Part shown: positions 1 through 5,951 of the stretch, in pieces
Numbering within the stretch: the stretch's first letter is position 1
How the letters are laid out: each line of letters begins with the position of its first letter
NCBI GenBank assembly: GCA_050299695.1
Contig: JBNKWI010000118.1
Span: 1 to 10,253 of the forward strand
Length of the DNA stretch: 10,253 bases
DNA from: Ovoidimarina sp050299695
Lineage (GTDB): Bacteria > Pseudomonadota > Alphaproteobacteria > Rhodobacterales > Rhodobacteraceae
Direction of reading: 5' to 3'
Made by a program: the position numbers and the translations under genes
Notes under the pieces: generated by a model
Told to the model about the DNA's origin: nothing
The model's input: the letters and a program-made list of their open reading frames with translations, nothing else
Databases searched by the model: none

Positions 1-90
1 GACTGCGCGACCGGCGGCGACGACCTGACTGTGACGGCGGTGGCCGAGGGCCGGGACGCGGCCGAGGACATCCATGCCTCGATCTGCTAG
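1..90 (+). CDS. preT: PreT, NAD-dependent dihydropyrimidine dehydrogenase subunit (3' end only)
   Basis: An open frame enters from the left edge in phase 1 and stops at TAG 88-90, giving 29 residues. The tail reads GDCATGGDDLTVTAVAEGRDAAEDIHASIC split across the end of the protein; the GGDC...GG.DLTV.AVAEGR.AA pattern is the C-terminal FAD-binding motif shared by PreT, the glutamate synthase small subunit and the N-terminal half of eukaryotic dihydropyrimidine dehydrogenase. PreT takes electrons from NADH through FAD and passes them via iron-sulphur clusters to PreA, which reduces uracil or thymine. Because preA lies 1.7 kb downstream on the same strand, PreT is preferred over GltD. The start and most of the gene lie outside the window, so domain completeness cannot be judged. 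Confidence 0.85.
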   Translation, partial: DCATGGDDLTVTAVAEGRDAAEDIHASIC

Positions 91-91
91 G

Positions 92-108
92 GTGACGGCA
101 TTTGTCAC
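92..108. repeat. Short inverted repeat between preT and the methyltransferase gene
   Basis: GTGAC (92-96) and GTCAC (104-108) form a perfect 5-bp dyad around a 7-base spacer in the 38-bp gap after preT. It could be a weak operator or an RNA hairpin just upstream of the ribosome binding site at 120-124. The arms are short enough that chance is a serious alternative. Confidence 0.3.
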
Positions 109-128
109 GAAGAGCATTTGGAGGACCG

Positions 129-965
129 ATGTCCAGGATCGCAACCGCACTTGCTGACCATTACGCGCCCGAGAACCTGCTCGAGGAGATCAACCGCGGG
201 CTCACCCGGGCCGGGATCGACCCAGAGGCGCCGGCGCCCGAGGACCTGAAGCCGGTGGACGAGTTCCACCTGGGCGGGGTCGAGGCGACCGAGGCGTTCC
301 TCGACCCGCTGGGGATCCGGGCGGAGATGGAGGTGCTCGATATCGGCAGCGGAATCGGCGGGACGGCGCGGTTCATTGCCGGCCGCTACGGGGCGCAGGT
401 GACGGGCGTGGACCTGACGCCGGCCTTCGTCGCGACGGCGAAGATCCTGAGCGCGCGGGTCGGGCTTGGCCACAGGACGCGGTTCGTCCAGGGGAGCGCC
501 TTGGCGCTGCCGGTGGAGGCCGCGGCCTACGACCTCGCGACGCTGTTCCATGTGGGGATGAATATCGAGGACAAGGCGGGGCTGTTCCGCGAGGTGGCGC
601 GGGTGCTGAAGCCCGGCGGGCGCTTCGCGGTCTTCGACCTGATGACCCGGGACGGGCGGCCGCTCGATTTCCCGGTGCCCTGGTCGAGCGCGCCGGAGAC
701 CTCGTTCGTAACCGGCCCCGAGGCCTATCGCGCGGCAGCGGAGGCGGCGGGGCTGGTGCCCGTCACGGAGCGGGACTGCTACGGCTACGCCACGGCATTC
801 TTCGAGCGGGTGATGGCGCAGGCGGCGAAGGCCGACGGGCCGCCGCCGGTGGGGCTGCACCTGATCATGGGGGCCACCGCACAGGAGAAATACGGCAACG
901 CGGCGGCGGCGGTGATGGATGGCCGGATCGGGCCGTGGGAAATGGTGTTCGGGAGGCCGGCATGA
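129..965 (+). CDS. Class I SAM-dependent methyltransferase
   Basis: This encodes a 278-residue Rossmann-fold methyltransferase. Motif I is VLDIGSGIGG at residues 69-78, followed by the acidic end of strand 2 in VTGVDLTP (91-98, D95) that would hold the SAM ribose. QGSALALP (121-128) and the post-motif VLKPGGRF (159-166) complete the UbiE/COQ5-like core. The segment DEFHLGG (44-50) before motif I resembles the entry helix of small-molecule N- or C-methyltransferases such as sarcosine/dimethylglycine methyltransferases. The substrate cannot be told from sequence. The ATG at 129 is chosen over a TTG at 102 because GGAGG (120-124) lies just upstream of it. The gene lies between preT and preA, and its stop overlaps the next start (ATGA, 962-965), implying translational coupling with the VOC gene. 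Confidence 0.85.
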   Translation: MSRIATALADHYAPENLLEEINRGLTRAGIDPEAPAPEDLKPVDEFHLGGVEATEAFLDPLGIRAEMEVLDIGSGIGGTARFIAGRYGAQVTGVDLTPAFVATAKILSARVGLGHRTRFVQGSALALPVEAAAYDLATLFHVGMNIEDKAGLFREVARVLKPGGRFAVFDLMTRDGRPLDFPVPWSSAPETSFVTGPEAYRAAAEAAGLVPVTERDCYGYATAFFERVMAQAAKADGPPPVGLHLIMGATAQEKYGNAAAAVMDGRIGPWEMVFGRPA

Positions 966-1342
966 GCCTGAAGCGGATCTCCTTCCAGTCGATCCCGGTC
1001 CTGGATCAGGACCGGGCGCTGGCGTTCTGGAGCGACGTGATGGGGATGGAGGTGCAGGTCGACGCGCCCTACGAGGAGGGTTGGCGCTGGATCTTCATGC
1101 AGATCCCCGGGTCGGACAGCCGGATCACCTTCGCGAAGGCGGACCAGATCGTCGCGAAGGAGGGGGTGCCGGTCCTGGCGCTCGTCTCCGAGGATGTGGA
1201 TGCCGATTGCGCGCGCTGGCGCGACGAAGGGGTCACGATCGAAGGCGGTCCGGGTGATGCGCCCTGGATGGAGGGCGTCCGCTGGGCGCTGATCCGGGAC
1301 AGCGAGGGCAACCTCGTCTTCGTCGAGAGCTGGAAAGGATAG
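962..1342 (+). CDS. VOC (glyoxalase/bleomycin-resistance/dioxygenase) superfamily protein
   Basis: This encodes a 126-residue single-module VOC protein. The N-terminal beta strand ISFQSIPVLDQDRALAFW (residues 6-23) and the C-terminal RDSEGNLVFVES (112-123) are the usual ends of a VOC module. The first metal-ligand histidine of glyoxalase I and the extradiol dioxygenases is absent from strand 1, where FQSIP is found. The protein may therefore bind a ligand without classical metal chemistry, or use other residues. The start is ATG 962, inside the ATGA overlap with the methyltransferase, with GGGAGG (951-956) ahead of it; an earlier in-frame start at 935 has no comparable site. Four bases separate it from the GFA gene, so it is part of the same transcript. 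The substrate is unknown. Confidence 0.85.
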   Translation: MSLKRISFQSIPVLDQDRALAFWSDVMGMEVQVDAPYEEGWRWIFMQIPGSDSRITFAKADQIVAKEGVPVLALVSEDVDADCARWRDEGVTIEGGPGDAPWMEGVRWALIRDSEGNLVFVESWKG

Positions 1343-1345
1343 CGG

Positions 1346-1816
1346 ATGGCCGGACCTTCCCTTCCCGCCGAGGGCGGCTGTCGCTGCGGGCAGTTGCGTT
1401 TCCGGGTGAGCGCGCCGCTCCTGATGGCGGCCGTTTGCCACTGTCCGGGATGCCAGCGGATGACGGGGGCGCCATTCTCCACAACTGCCATCGTGCCGGC
1501 AGGCGGATTCGAGGTGGTGCAGGGCAAGACGCAGATCGGCGGGCTCCGCGGGCCGGACCTGAACCATTTCCATTGCCCGGACTGCCTGAGCTGGGTCTTC
1601 ACCCGCGTCGTCGGCATGGAAGACCAGTTCGTGAACGTGCGCGCGACGCTGTTCGACGATGCGTCGTGGTTCGTGCCCTACATCGAGACCTACACCTCGA
1701 CGAAGCTGCCCTGGGTCACCGTGCCTGCGGTGCGAAGCTATGAGAAATTTCCCGAAATGGATGTCTATGCCGGGCTGGTCGGCGAATACATGGCCAGCAC
1801 GGGAGCGAAGGAGTAA
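1346..1816 (+). CDS. GFA-family (Mss4-like fold) zinc-binding protein
   Basis: This encodes a 156-residue protein of the GFA/CENP-V family, named after glutathione-dependent formaldehyde-activating enzyme. The zinc-site cysteines are all in place: C12 and C14 (GGCRCG), C31, C33 and C36 (CHCPGC) and C77 and C80 (CPDC). Most members have no proven substrate, and the enzymatic role of Gfa itself is disputed, so a formaldehyde-glutathione reaction should not be assumed. ATG 1346 follows the VOC stop by three bases, with a purine-rich GGAAAGGA (1332-1339) upstream. TAA 1814-1816 ends five bases before the preA GTG. The gene is wedged between preT and preA and is probably cotranscribed with them. 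Confidence 0.88.
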   Translation: MAGPSLPAEGGCRCGQLRFRVSAPLLMAAVCHCPGCQRMTGAPFSTTAIVPAGGFEVVQGKTQIGGLRGPDLNHFHCPDCLSWVFTRVVGMEDQFVNVRATLFDDASWFVPYIETYTSTKLPWVTVPAVRSYEKFPEMDVYAGLVGEYMASTGAKE

Positions 1817-1820
1817 TGCC

Positions 1821-3122
1821 GTGGCCGACCTGACGACCGACTTCGTGGGGATCAAATCCCCGAACCCGTTCTGGTTGGCATCGGCGCCGCCGACGGACAA
1901 GGAATACAATGTCGTGCGCGCCTTCGAGGCGGGCTGGGGCGGAGTGGTCTGGAAGACGCTGGGGCTCGATCCGCATATCGTGAACGTGAACGGGCCGCGC
2001 TACGGGGTGGTCTATGGCGCCGACCGGCGGGTGCTGGGGCTGAACAATATCGAGCTGATCACCGACCGGCCCCTGGATGTGAACCTGCGCGAGATCAAGC
2101 AGGTGAAGCGTGACTGGCCGGACCGGGCGATGGTGGTCTCGCTGATGGTGCCCTGCGAGGAATGGGCCTGGAAGGAGATCCTGCCGAAGGTCGAGGAGAC
2201 GGAGGCCGACGGGATCGAGCTCAATTTCGGCTGCCCGCACGGAATGAGCGAGCGCGGCATGGGCTCGGCGGTGGGGCAGGTGCCCGAGTATATCGAGATG
2301 GTCACCCGCTGGTGCAAGCAGAACACAAGGATGCCGGTGATCGTGAAGCTGACGCCGAACATCACCGACATCCGTCACCCGGCGCGGGCGGCCTATGCGG
2401 GGGGCGCGGACGCGGTCAGCCTGATCAACACGGTGTCGTCGATCACGTCCGTGAACCTCGACACGATGAGCCCGGAGCCCTCGATCGACGGCAAGGGCAG
2501 CCATGGCGGCTATTGCGGGCCGGCGGTGAAGCCGATCGCGCTGAACATGGTGGCCGAGATCGCCCGCGACGTGGAGACGCTGGACCTGCCGATCAGCGGG
2601 ATCGGCGGGATCACCACCTGGCGGGATGCGGCGGAGTTCCTGGCCCTGGGCGCCGGGACGGTGCAGGTCTGCACGGCGGCGATGACCTACGGGTTCAAGA
2701 TCATCGACGAGATGACGCGGGGGCTCTCGGACTGGATGGACGAGAAGGGGTACACGAGCGTTTCCGAGGTGGTGGGCCGCGCGGTGCCGAACGTCACCGA
2801 CTGGCAGTATCTGAACCTGAATTACGTGACCAAGGCGCGGATTGACCAGGATCTCTGCATCAAGTGCGGGCGCTGCTTCGCGGCCTGCGAGGACACCTCG
2901 CACCAGGCGATCTGGATGAAGGAGGGCCGGGTCTTTGAGGTGAACGACGCCGAATGCGTGGCCTGCAACCTTTGCGTCGATGTCTGCCCGGTGGAGGGTT
3001 GCATCACGATGGAGGAACTGGCGCCGGGGGTGACCGATCCGCGGACGGGCCGGGTCGTCGCGGCGGAATACGCGAACTGGACGACCCATCCGAACAACCC
3101 GGCGGCGAAGGCGGCGGAGTAG
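1821..3122 (+). CDS. preA: PreA, NAD-dependent dihydropyrimidine dehydrogenase catalytic subunit
   Basis: This encodes a 433-residue protein, the usual PreA length. PreA reduces uracil and thymine to 5,6-dihydro derivatives in the cytoplasm, receiving electrons from PreT; it is the first step of reductive pyrimidine breakdown. Residues 1 to about 335 form the FMN-binding dihydroorotate-dehydrogenase-like barrel, with the signature SPNPFWLASAPPTDKEYN (13-30) and the active-site loop NFGCPHGMSERGMG (135-148). C138 there matches the general-acid cysteine of mammalian DPD. The phosphate-binding GIGGITTW is at 260-267. The C-terminus carries two 4Fe-4S motifs: C346/C349/C352/C356 and C379/C382/C385/C389. 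The GTG at 1821 is chosen because AAGGAG (1808-1813) lies seven bases upstream and the MADLTT-type N-terminus fits the family; an open frame back to 1659 overlaps the GFA gene. All key residues are intact. Confidence 0.97.
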   Translation: MADLTTDFVGIKSPNPFWLASAPPTDKEYNVVRAFEAGWGGVVWKTLGLDPHIVNVNGPRYGVVYGADRRVLGLNNIELITDRPLDVNLREIKQVKRDWPDRAMVVSLMVPCEEWAWKEILPKVEETEADGIELNFGCPHGMSERGMGSAVGQVPEYIEMVTRWCKQNTRMPVIVKLTPNITDIRHPARAAYAGGADAVSLINTVSSITSVNLDTMSPEPSIDGKGSHGGYCGPAVKPIALNMVAEIARDVETLDLPISGIGGITTWRDAAEFLALGAGTVQVCTAAMTYGFKIIDEMTRGLSDWMDEKGYTSVSEVVGRAVPNVTDWQYLNLNYVTKARIDQDLCIKCGRCFAACEDTSHQAIWMKEGRVFEVNDAECVACNLCVDVCPVEGCITMEELAPGVTDPRTGRVVAAEYANWTTHPNNPAAKAAE

Positions 3123-3772
3123 TGGACCTCGAGGAGGTCTGGCGGATCCGCGAGGAAGAGGTTTATCCGCGGCTCTTCGGCCCTGTGTCGCGGGGGATTT
3201 TCACGCTCGACCAGTCGGTGTTCGAGCGGTTCGGCGAGGTGCAGGTCGATCCGCGCTGGCACACCTACGGGGTTTTTGAATACGGCCCGCATGGCGGACG
3301 GGAAAGCTGGGTCTACGTGACTTCCGCCCATTCCAATCCCTGGGAGGTCGAACCGCAGGACTACGATCCAGAGGGGGACTCCGGTGCGGGGATCGAGTTC
3401 GTGCTGGAGACCGAGGCTCAGGGGGATTGGGCGATCGTGCTGCTGCGGAACATGCTCGCATTCGACCTTGTTCTCGCCTCCGGCCAGATGGGCAACCGGC
3501 CGACGCTCGGTCTGCACGACCGGGTTCCGATCCGCGCGCCGCTTGACGGGCGGGACGAAACCACGCTCACTTCGCTGATGATCATCCGCCCCACCGGCTT
3601 CGAGGCGGAGTTTTCCTTGCCGTCGGGGAGGGGCGGTTTCATGGAATTCGTCGGCATCACCGAGGACGAGGCCAGCTTTGCGAGGGCCGAGGGTGGCGGC
3701 TCGCTGATCGAGCGGCTTGAAGCGGCGGGCGCGGCTCCGGTGACCCGGCTCGCCCGCGCCTCGGTGGTCTGA
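3122..3772 (+). CDS. Suppressor-of-fused (SUFU) domain protein
   Basis: This encodes a 216-residue protein matching the bacterial SUFU-domain family, named after the animal Hedgehog-pathway regulator. Recognisable parts are GVFEYGPHGGRESWVYVTSAHSN (residues 50-72, read as strand plus conserved W.YVTS), the acidic GIEFVLE (90-96), the helix WAIVLLRNMLAFDL (103-116) and LHDRVPI (131-137) near the domain centre. Bacterial SUFU proteins are poorly characterised; some are thought to be immunity proteins in contact-dependent toxin systems, but no toxin gene is visible here. The start is GTG 3122, overlapping the preA TAG by one base, with AAGG (3109-3112 region) as a plausible ribosome site; this implies coupling to preA. 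The role in pyrimidine breakdown is unknown. Confidence 0.8.
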   Translation: MDLEEVWRIREEEVYPRLFGPVSRGIFTLDQSVFERFGEVQVDPRWHTYGVFEYGPHGGRESWVYVTSAHSNPWEVEPQDYDPEGDSGAGIEFVLETEAQGDWAIVLLRNMLAFDLVLASGQMGNRPTLGLHDRVPIRAPLDGRDETTLTSLMIIRPTGFEAEFSLPSGRGGFMEFVGITEDEASFARAEGGGSLIERLEAAGAAPVTRLARASVV

Positions 3773-3792
3773 CGAAAAGGGAGGGCAGCGAC

Positions 3793-4182
3793 ATGATCGA
3801 ACGGCTAGACCACATCAACATCCGCACGCACCGGCTGGACGAGATGATCGCGTGGTATCGCGAGGTTCTGGGTATGGAAGTGGGGCCGCGTCCGGCCGCA
3901 TTCGATTTCCCGGGCGCCTGGCTTTACGCGAACGGCCAGCCGCTGGTGCATTTCGTCGGCGTCGCGGCGCAGCCGAGCGACCCGGGGACGGACCTGAAGC
4001 TGGAGCACGGGGCGTTCTCCGCGACGGGCTTCAAAGGGTTCATCGAGAAGCTCGAGGCGCGGGGGGATCGCTTTCGCCTCACGCGGATCGAGGAGTTCGG
4101 GATCGTGCAGGTGAATGTCTGGGACCCGGACGGGAACCACCTGCATATCGACTTCGCGTTGGCGGAGGAGGGGGCCGGATAG
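3793..4182 (+). CDS. VOC superfamily protein with retained histidine ligands
   Basis: This encodes a 129-residue glyoxalase/extradiol-dioxygenase-fold protein. Strand 1 reads RLDHINI (residues 4-10), with H7 at the classical first metal position. EHGAF holds H72 at the second. The final motif DPDGNHLHIDF (111-121) places H118 where most family members have the glutamate ligand. The pattern suggests a metal-binding VOC enzyme with His in place of Glu, unlike the VOC protein encoded at 962-1342. The substrate is unknown; lyase, isomerase and dioxygenase activities all occur in the superfamily. ATG 3793 is preceded by AAGGGAGG (3777-3784) at good spacing, 20 bases after the SUFU stop. It is the last plus-strand gene of the pre cluster, and its stop lies inside a hairpin. 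Confidence 0.87.
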   Translation: MIERLDHINIRTHRLDEMIAWYREVLGMEVGPRPAAFDFPGAWLYANGQPLVHFVGVAAQPSDPGTDLKLEHGAFSATGFKGFIEKLEARGDRFRLTRIEEFGIVQVNVWDPDGNHLHIDFALAEEGAG

Positions 4183-4201
4183 CTCCGGCCCCGTCTCGGG
4201 G
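4171..4201. terminator. Hairpins between convergent VOC and cbtA genes
   Basis: GGGGCCGGA (4171-4179) pairs perfectly with TCCGGCCCC (4184-4192) around the four-base loop TAGC, which contains the VOC stop codon. A second, partly overlapping stem CCCCG-TCT-CGGGG (4189-4201) could form instead. The 21-bp gap separates converging transcripts, so a bidirectional terminator role fits. No run of Ts follows on either strand, so this is not a canonical intrinsic terminator. Confidence 0.5.
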
Positions 4202-4203
4202 TC

Positions 4204-4950
4204 TCAGGCGGGACGGAGGCCGGTGTCCGGTTCGAGCTGGCGCGCGGCCAGTTCGCCGAAGACGAGCCCGAGCGCCGCCCAGATCACCGCGTGCAGCCCG
4301 AGCGAGGCGGTGCGGAACTGCCAGAGCACGTCGGCCGGGAAATCCGGGCCCACCTCGTTGACCGCGGGCAGGATCGCGCTCGCGGCGCCCATCAGCGCGG
4401 CATAGGTGGCGAAGCCGGCAAGAGCGGCATGCCAGGGCCGCAGCTTCACGTTCTTCAGGACCATGGTGCCGATGGTCGCGGCCGCGAGCGAGGCGACGAT
4501 CAGGCCGAAATAGAGGCCGGTGCGCAGGCCGATGGTTTCGAGCGCGCCCACGGCGGGCGGGTTCGGCGGGTATTTGAGCGCCGGGACCAGCGAGACGGTC
4601 ACGAAACCGGCGAGGGCCGTGAGGCCCGCCGTGGCGCGGGCGCCGAGCGGGATCACGCGGCCGTGCAGGAACGCGAAGGCCAGCGCGAAGAGGCCGCCGA
4701 GCGCGGTGCAGAACACTGCGGTTCCGGTGAACAGACCCATTCCAGCCTGGGTTTCGCGGCTGACGAGTTCTTCCTCCCCGTGCGAATGGTCCGGGGCCGT
4801 GCCGGGGGCATGGTCATGCGCCGCGGCGGCTTCCTCGAGGGCGATGGACGCATCGACGGGGGGCTCGCCCCAGACGCGTGCGGTGCCAAAGGCCAGGACG
4901 CCGGCGATGAAGCCGGCGATCAGGCCGCTTACGAGCAGCTTTCCGATCAT
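4204..4950 (-). CDS. cbtA: CbtA, cobalt transporter membrane subunit
   Basis: This encodes a 248-residue membrane protein of the CbtA family, predicted to import cobalt for B12 synthesis. Hydrophobic segments fall near residues 5-23, 71-95, 106-124, 144-165, 174-195 and 215-235, giving five or six membrane spans. The family motif KYPPNPPAVG is at 126-135. Between spans 1 and 2 lies a soluble His-rich stretch (H45, H47, H55, H57, with several acidic residues) that could bind metal. The start is ATG at 4950, where the protein opens MIGKLLVSGLIAG; an extension to 5016 would run antiparallel into cbtB and lacks family support. The gene follows cbtB by ten bases and is presumably controlled by the same B12 riboswitch. 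Transport has not been shown by sequence, only by family membership. Confidence 0.92.
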   Translation of the reverse strand: MIGKLLVSGLIAGFIAGVLAFGTARVWGEPPVDASIALEEAAAAHDHAPGTAPDHSHGEEELVSRETQAGMGLFTGTAVFCTALGGLFALAFAFLHGRVIPLGARATAGLTALAGFVTVSLVPALKYPPNPPAVGALETIGLRTGLYFGLIVASLAAATIGTMVLKNVKLRPWHAALAGFATYAALMGAASAILPAVNEVGPDFPADVLWQFRTASLGLHAVIWAALGLVFGELAARQLEPDTGLRPA

Positions 4951-4960
4951 CGAGGTGCCC

Positions 4961-5170
4961 TCAGTGGCAGGGGAAGCCGAGGAGGTGGCGCGCGTCGTGC
5001 ACATACTCGTGCACAAAGCCGCCCTTGGTGAGCGCGGCCGCGCCCTGCTCGGTCGTCACGAAATAGAGCGCGACGAGCATCAGAAGGCCGAAGAACACCG
5101 CCCAGGGGGCGAGATCGCGGAGGGGGATCGGAGCCGCATGGAGGGCCGGTGCGGTCGTGGTTTTGGTCAT
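4961..5170 (-). CDS. cbtB: CbtB, small cobalt transporter subunit
   Basis: This encodes a 69-residue protein with a single membrane segment (about residues 20-40, PWAVFFGLLMLVALYFV) and a short C-terminal tail HEYVHDARHLLGFPCH rich in histidines (H54, H58, H62, H69) plus C68. That His-rich end is the hallmark of CbtB and is thought to bind cobalt during transfer with CbtA. The start ATG (5170) is chosen over longer options because upstream codons fall in the riboswitch; AGGGA about nine bases upstream is a plausible ribosome site. The gene is the first of the cbtBA pair and is preceded on the same strand by a cobalamin riboswitch, which supports the metal assignment independently of similarity. 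Confidence 0.93.
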   Translation of the reverse strand: MTKTTTAPALHAAPIPLRDLAPWAVFFGLLMLVALYFVTTEQGAAALTKGGFVHEYVHDARHLLGFPCH

Positions 5171-5209
5171 GGGTTGGTTCCCTGGGATGGCGCGCCCTAA
5201 GCACGGGGG

Positions 5210-5350
5210 TGTACACTTCGTCCCTCCGGCGGGTCTGGCTTCCTCCGGGCCTGGCCCTCGGGTTACAGCGGCGCGACCGCGCCGGATTCGCACCGGCTTC
5301 CGCGACGTCGGGATGTTCCTTGATTGACGCTTCGTGCGGCCGTGTCAATC
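5210..5350 (-). ncRNA. Cobalamin (B12) riboswitch upstream of cbtBA
   Basis: On the minus strand the core reads GGAAGCCGGTGCGAATCCGG (5301 to 5282), then GCGCCGCTGTAAC (5274 to 5262, the B12-box-like element), then GGAAGCCAGACCC (5243 to 5231). These match, in order, the GGAAgccGGTG..AATCC, GCC.CTGTaa and AAGCCAG elements of AdoCbl-type riboswitches, in the short form without the long P7-P11 extension. The usual GGAGACC after AAGCCA is shortened to GACCC. The core ends about 60 bases before the cbtB ATG, and no T-rich terminator is seen between, so control of translation is more likely than termination. High cobalamin would be expected to repress cbtBA. The outer boundaries are approximate. 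Confidence 0.88.
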
Positions 5351-5351
5351 A
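5321..5351. repeat. Inverted repeat TGATTGAC-N15-GTCAATCA at the riboswitch 5' end
   Basis: TGATTGAC (5321-5328) and GTCAATCA (5344-5351) are perfect 8-bp reverse complements around 15 bases. The element lies between the riboswitch core and the divergent phosphatase-like gene. It contains TTGACA on the minus strand (5348 to 5343), which could be a -35 box for cbtBA. It may be a stem at the 5' end of the riboswitch RNA or an operator for a DNA-binding protein. Confidence 0.5.
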
Positions 5352-5385
5352 TTCCTCTCTGCGGGAGCGCAAATAGGGAAGCGCG

Positions 5386-5946
5386 ATGACAATTTCGCTG
5401 GTTCTGATCGCGTCGGTGGCGCCGGCGCAGGCGGTGTTCCCCGGCGGCGCGGCGGCGCCGGTTACGGGCGCCATGGTGCGGCGGCTGGAGCGGCTTCGGG
5501 GCGGGCTTGGCGCGCCGGGAGCGGTCTATGCGGCACCGGGCGCGCGGGCCGGGCAGACGCTGGAGGGGTTGCGGCTCGACGGCGTGACCGAGGCGGCATT
5601 GCGCGACGCGGATTTCGGCACCTGGGCGGGACGGCTTGTGTCCGAGGTGCAGGAAGGCGAGCCGGCGCGATTCGCCGAATGGCTGCTTGACCCGGCCTCG
5701 GCGCCCCATGGCGGCGAGAGCCTTGCGGAGGTTCAGGCGCGGGTGGCGGGCTGGATGTGCGGGCTGGCCGGGGCGCGGCACGTGCTGGCGGTGGCGGATG
5801 CCGCGATCGTGCGGGCGGCGGCGGTGGAGGCGCTGGGGGGCGGGCTCGCGGCGCATCGGCGCATGGATGTGCGGCCGGCCGAAGCGGTGCGCCTGTCGGG
5901 GAAGGGCGAGCACTGGCGGCTGATCGCGAGCGCGCCGGCGCTGTGA
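5386..5946 (+). CDS. Histidine phosphatase-like protein lacking catalytic histidines (pseudoenzyme)
   Basis: This encodes a 186-residue protein whose layout follows the phosphoglycerate-mutase/CobC branch of the histidine phosphatases. The landmarks are a first strand ISLVLIAS, then YAAPGARAGQT (residues 48-58, equivalent to the S-P-L-R-R-A-x-Q-T segment), DADFGTWAG (74-82), PHGGESLAEVQARV (107-120) and VLAVADAAIVRA (133-144). The normal LVRHGE is LIASVA (7-12), so the phospho-accepting His and its Arg are gone. The normal VSHGG is VADAA (136-140), so the second His is Asp138. R54 and the GGES loop remain. Phosphatase activity is therefore unlikely; ligand binding or a scaffold role is possible. 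AGGGAA (5375-5380) sits five bases before ATG 5386. The gene is divergent from cbtBA, suggesting a cobalt/B12 link, but this is inference. Confidence 0.75.
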   Translation: MTISLVLIASVAPAQAVFPGGAAAPVTGAMVRRLERLRGGLGAPGAVYAAPGARAGQTLEGLRLDGVTEAALRDADFGTWAGRLVSEVQEGEPARFAEWLLDPASAPHGGESLAEVQARVAGWMCGLAGARHVLAVADAAIVRAAAVEALGGGLAAHRRMDVRPAEAVRLSGKGEHWRLIASAPAL

Positions 5947-5951
5947 GCCAG

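Noticed and set aside
102..128. TTG start at 102 for the methyltransferase
   Set aside because: The GGAGG at 120-124 serves ATG 129, and the added nine residues have no support.
1659..1820. Upstream extension of preA to 1659
   Set aside because: It would overlap the GFA gene in another frame. The PreA family N-terminus begins at GTG 1821, which has AAGGAG at the right distance.
1716..3089. 457-codon minus-strand frame antisense to preA
   Set aside because: Its His/Arg/Pro-rich composition is typical of the reverse complement of a GC-rich gene; no domain is recognisable.
3122..4182. Toxin-immunity locus reading of the SUFU region
   Set aside because: No toxin, secretion tag or RHS/CDI-type gene is present in the window; the SUFU gene is coupled to preA.
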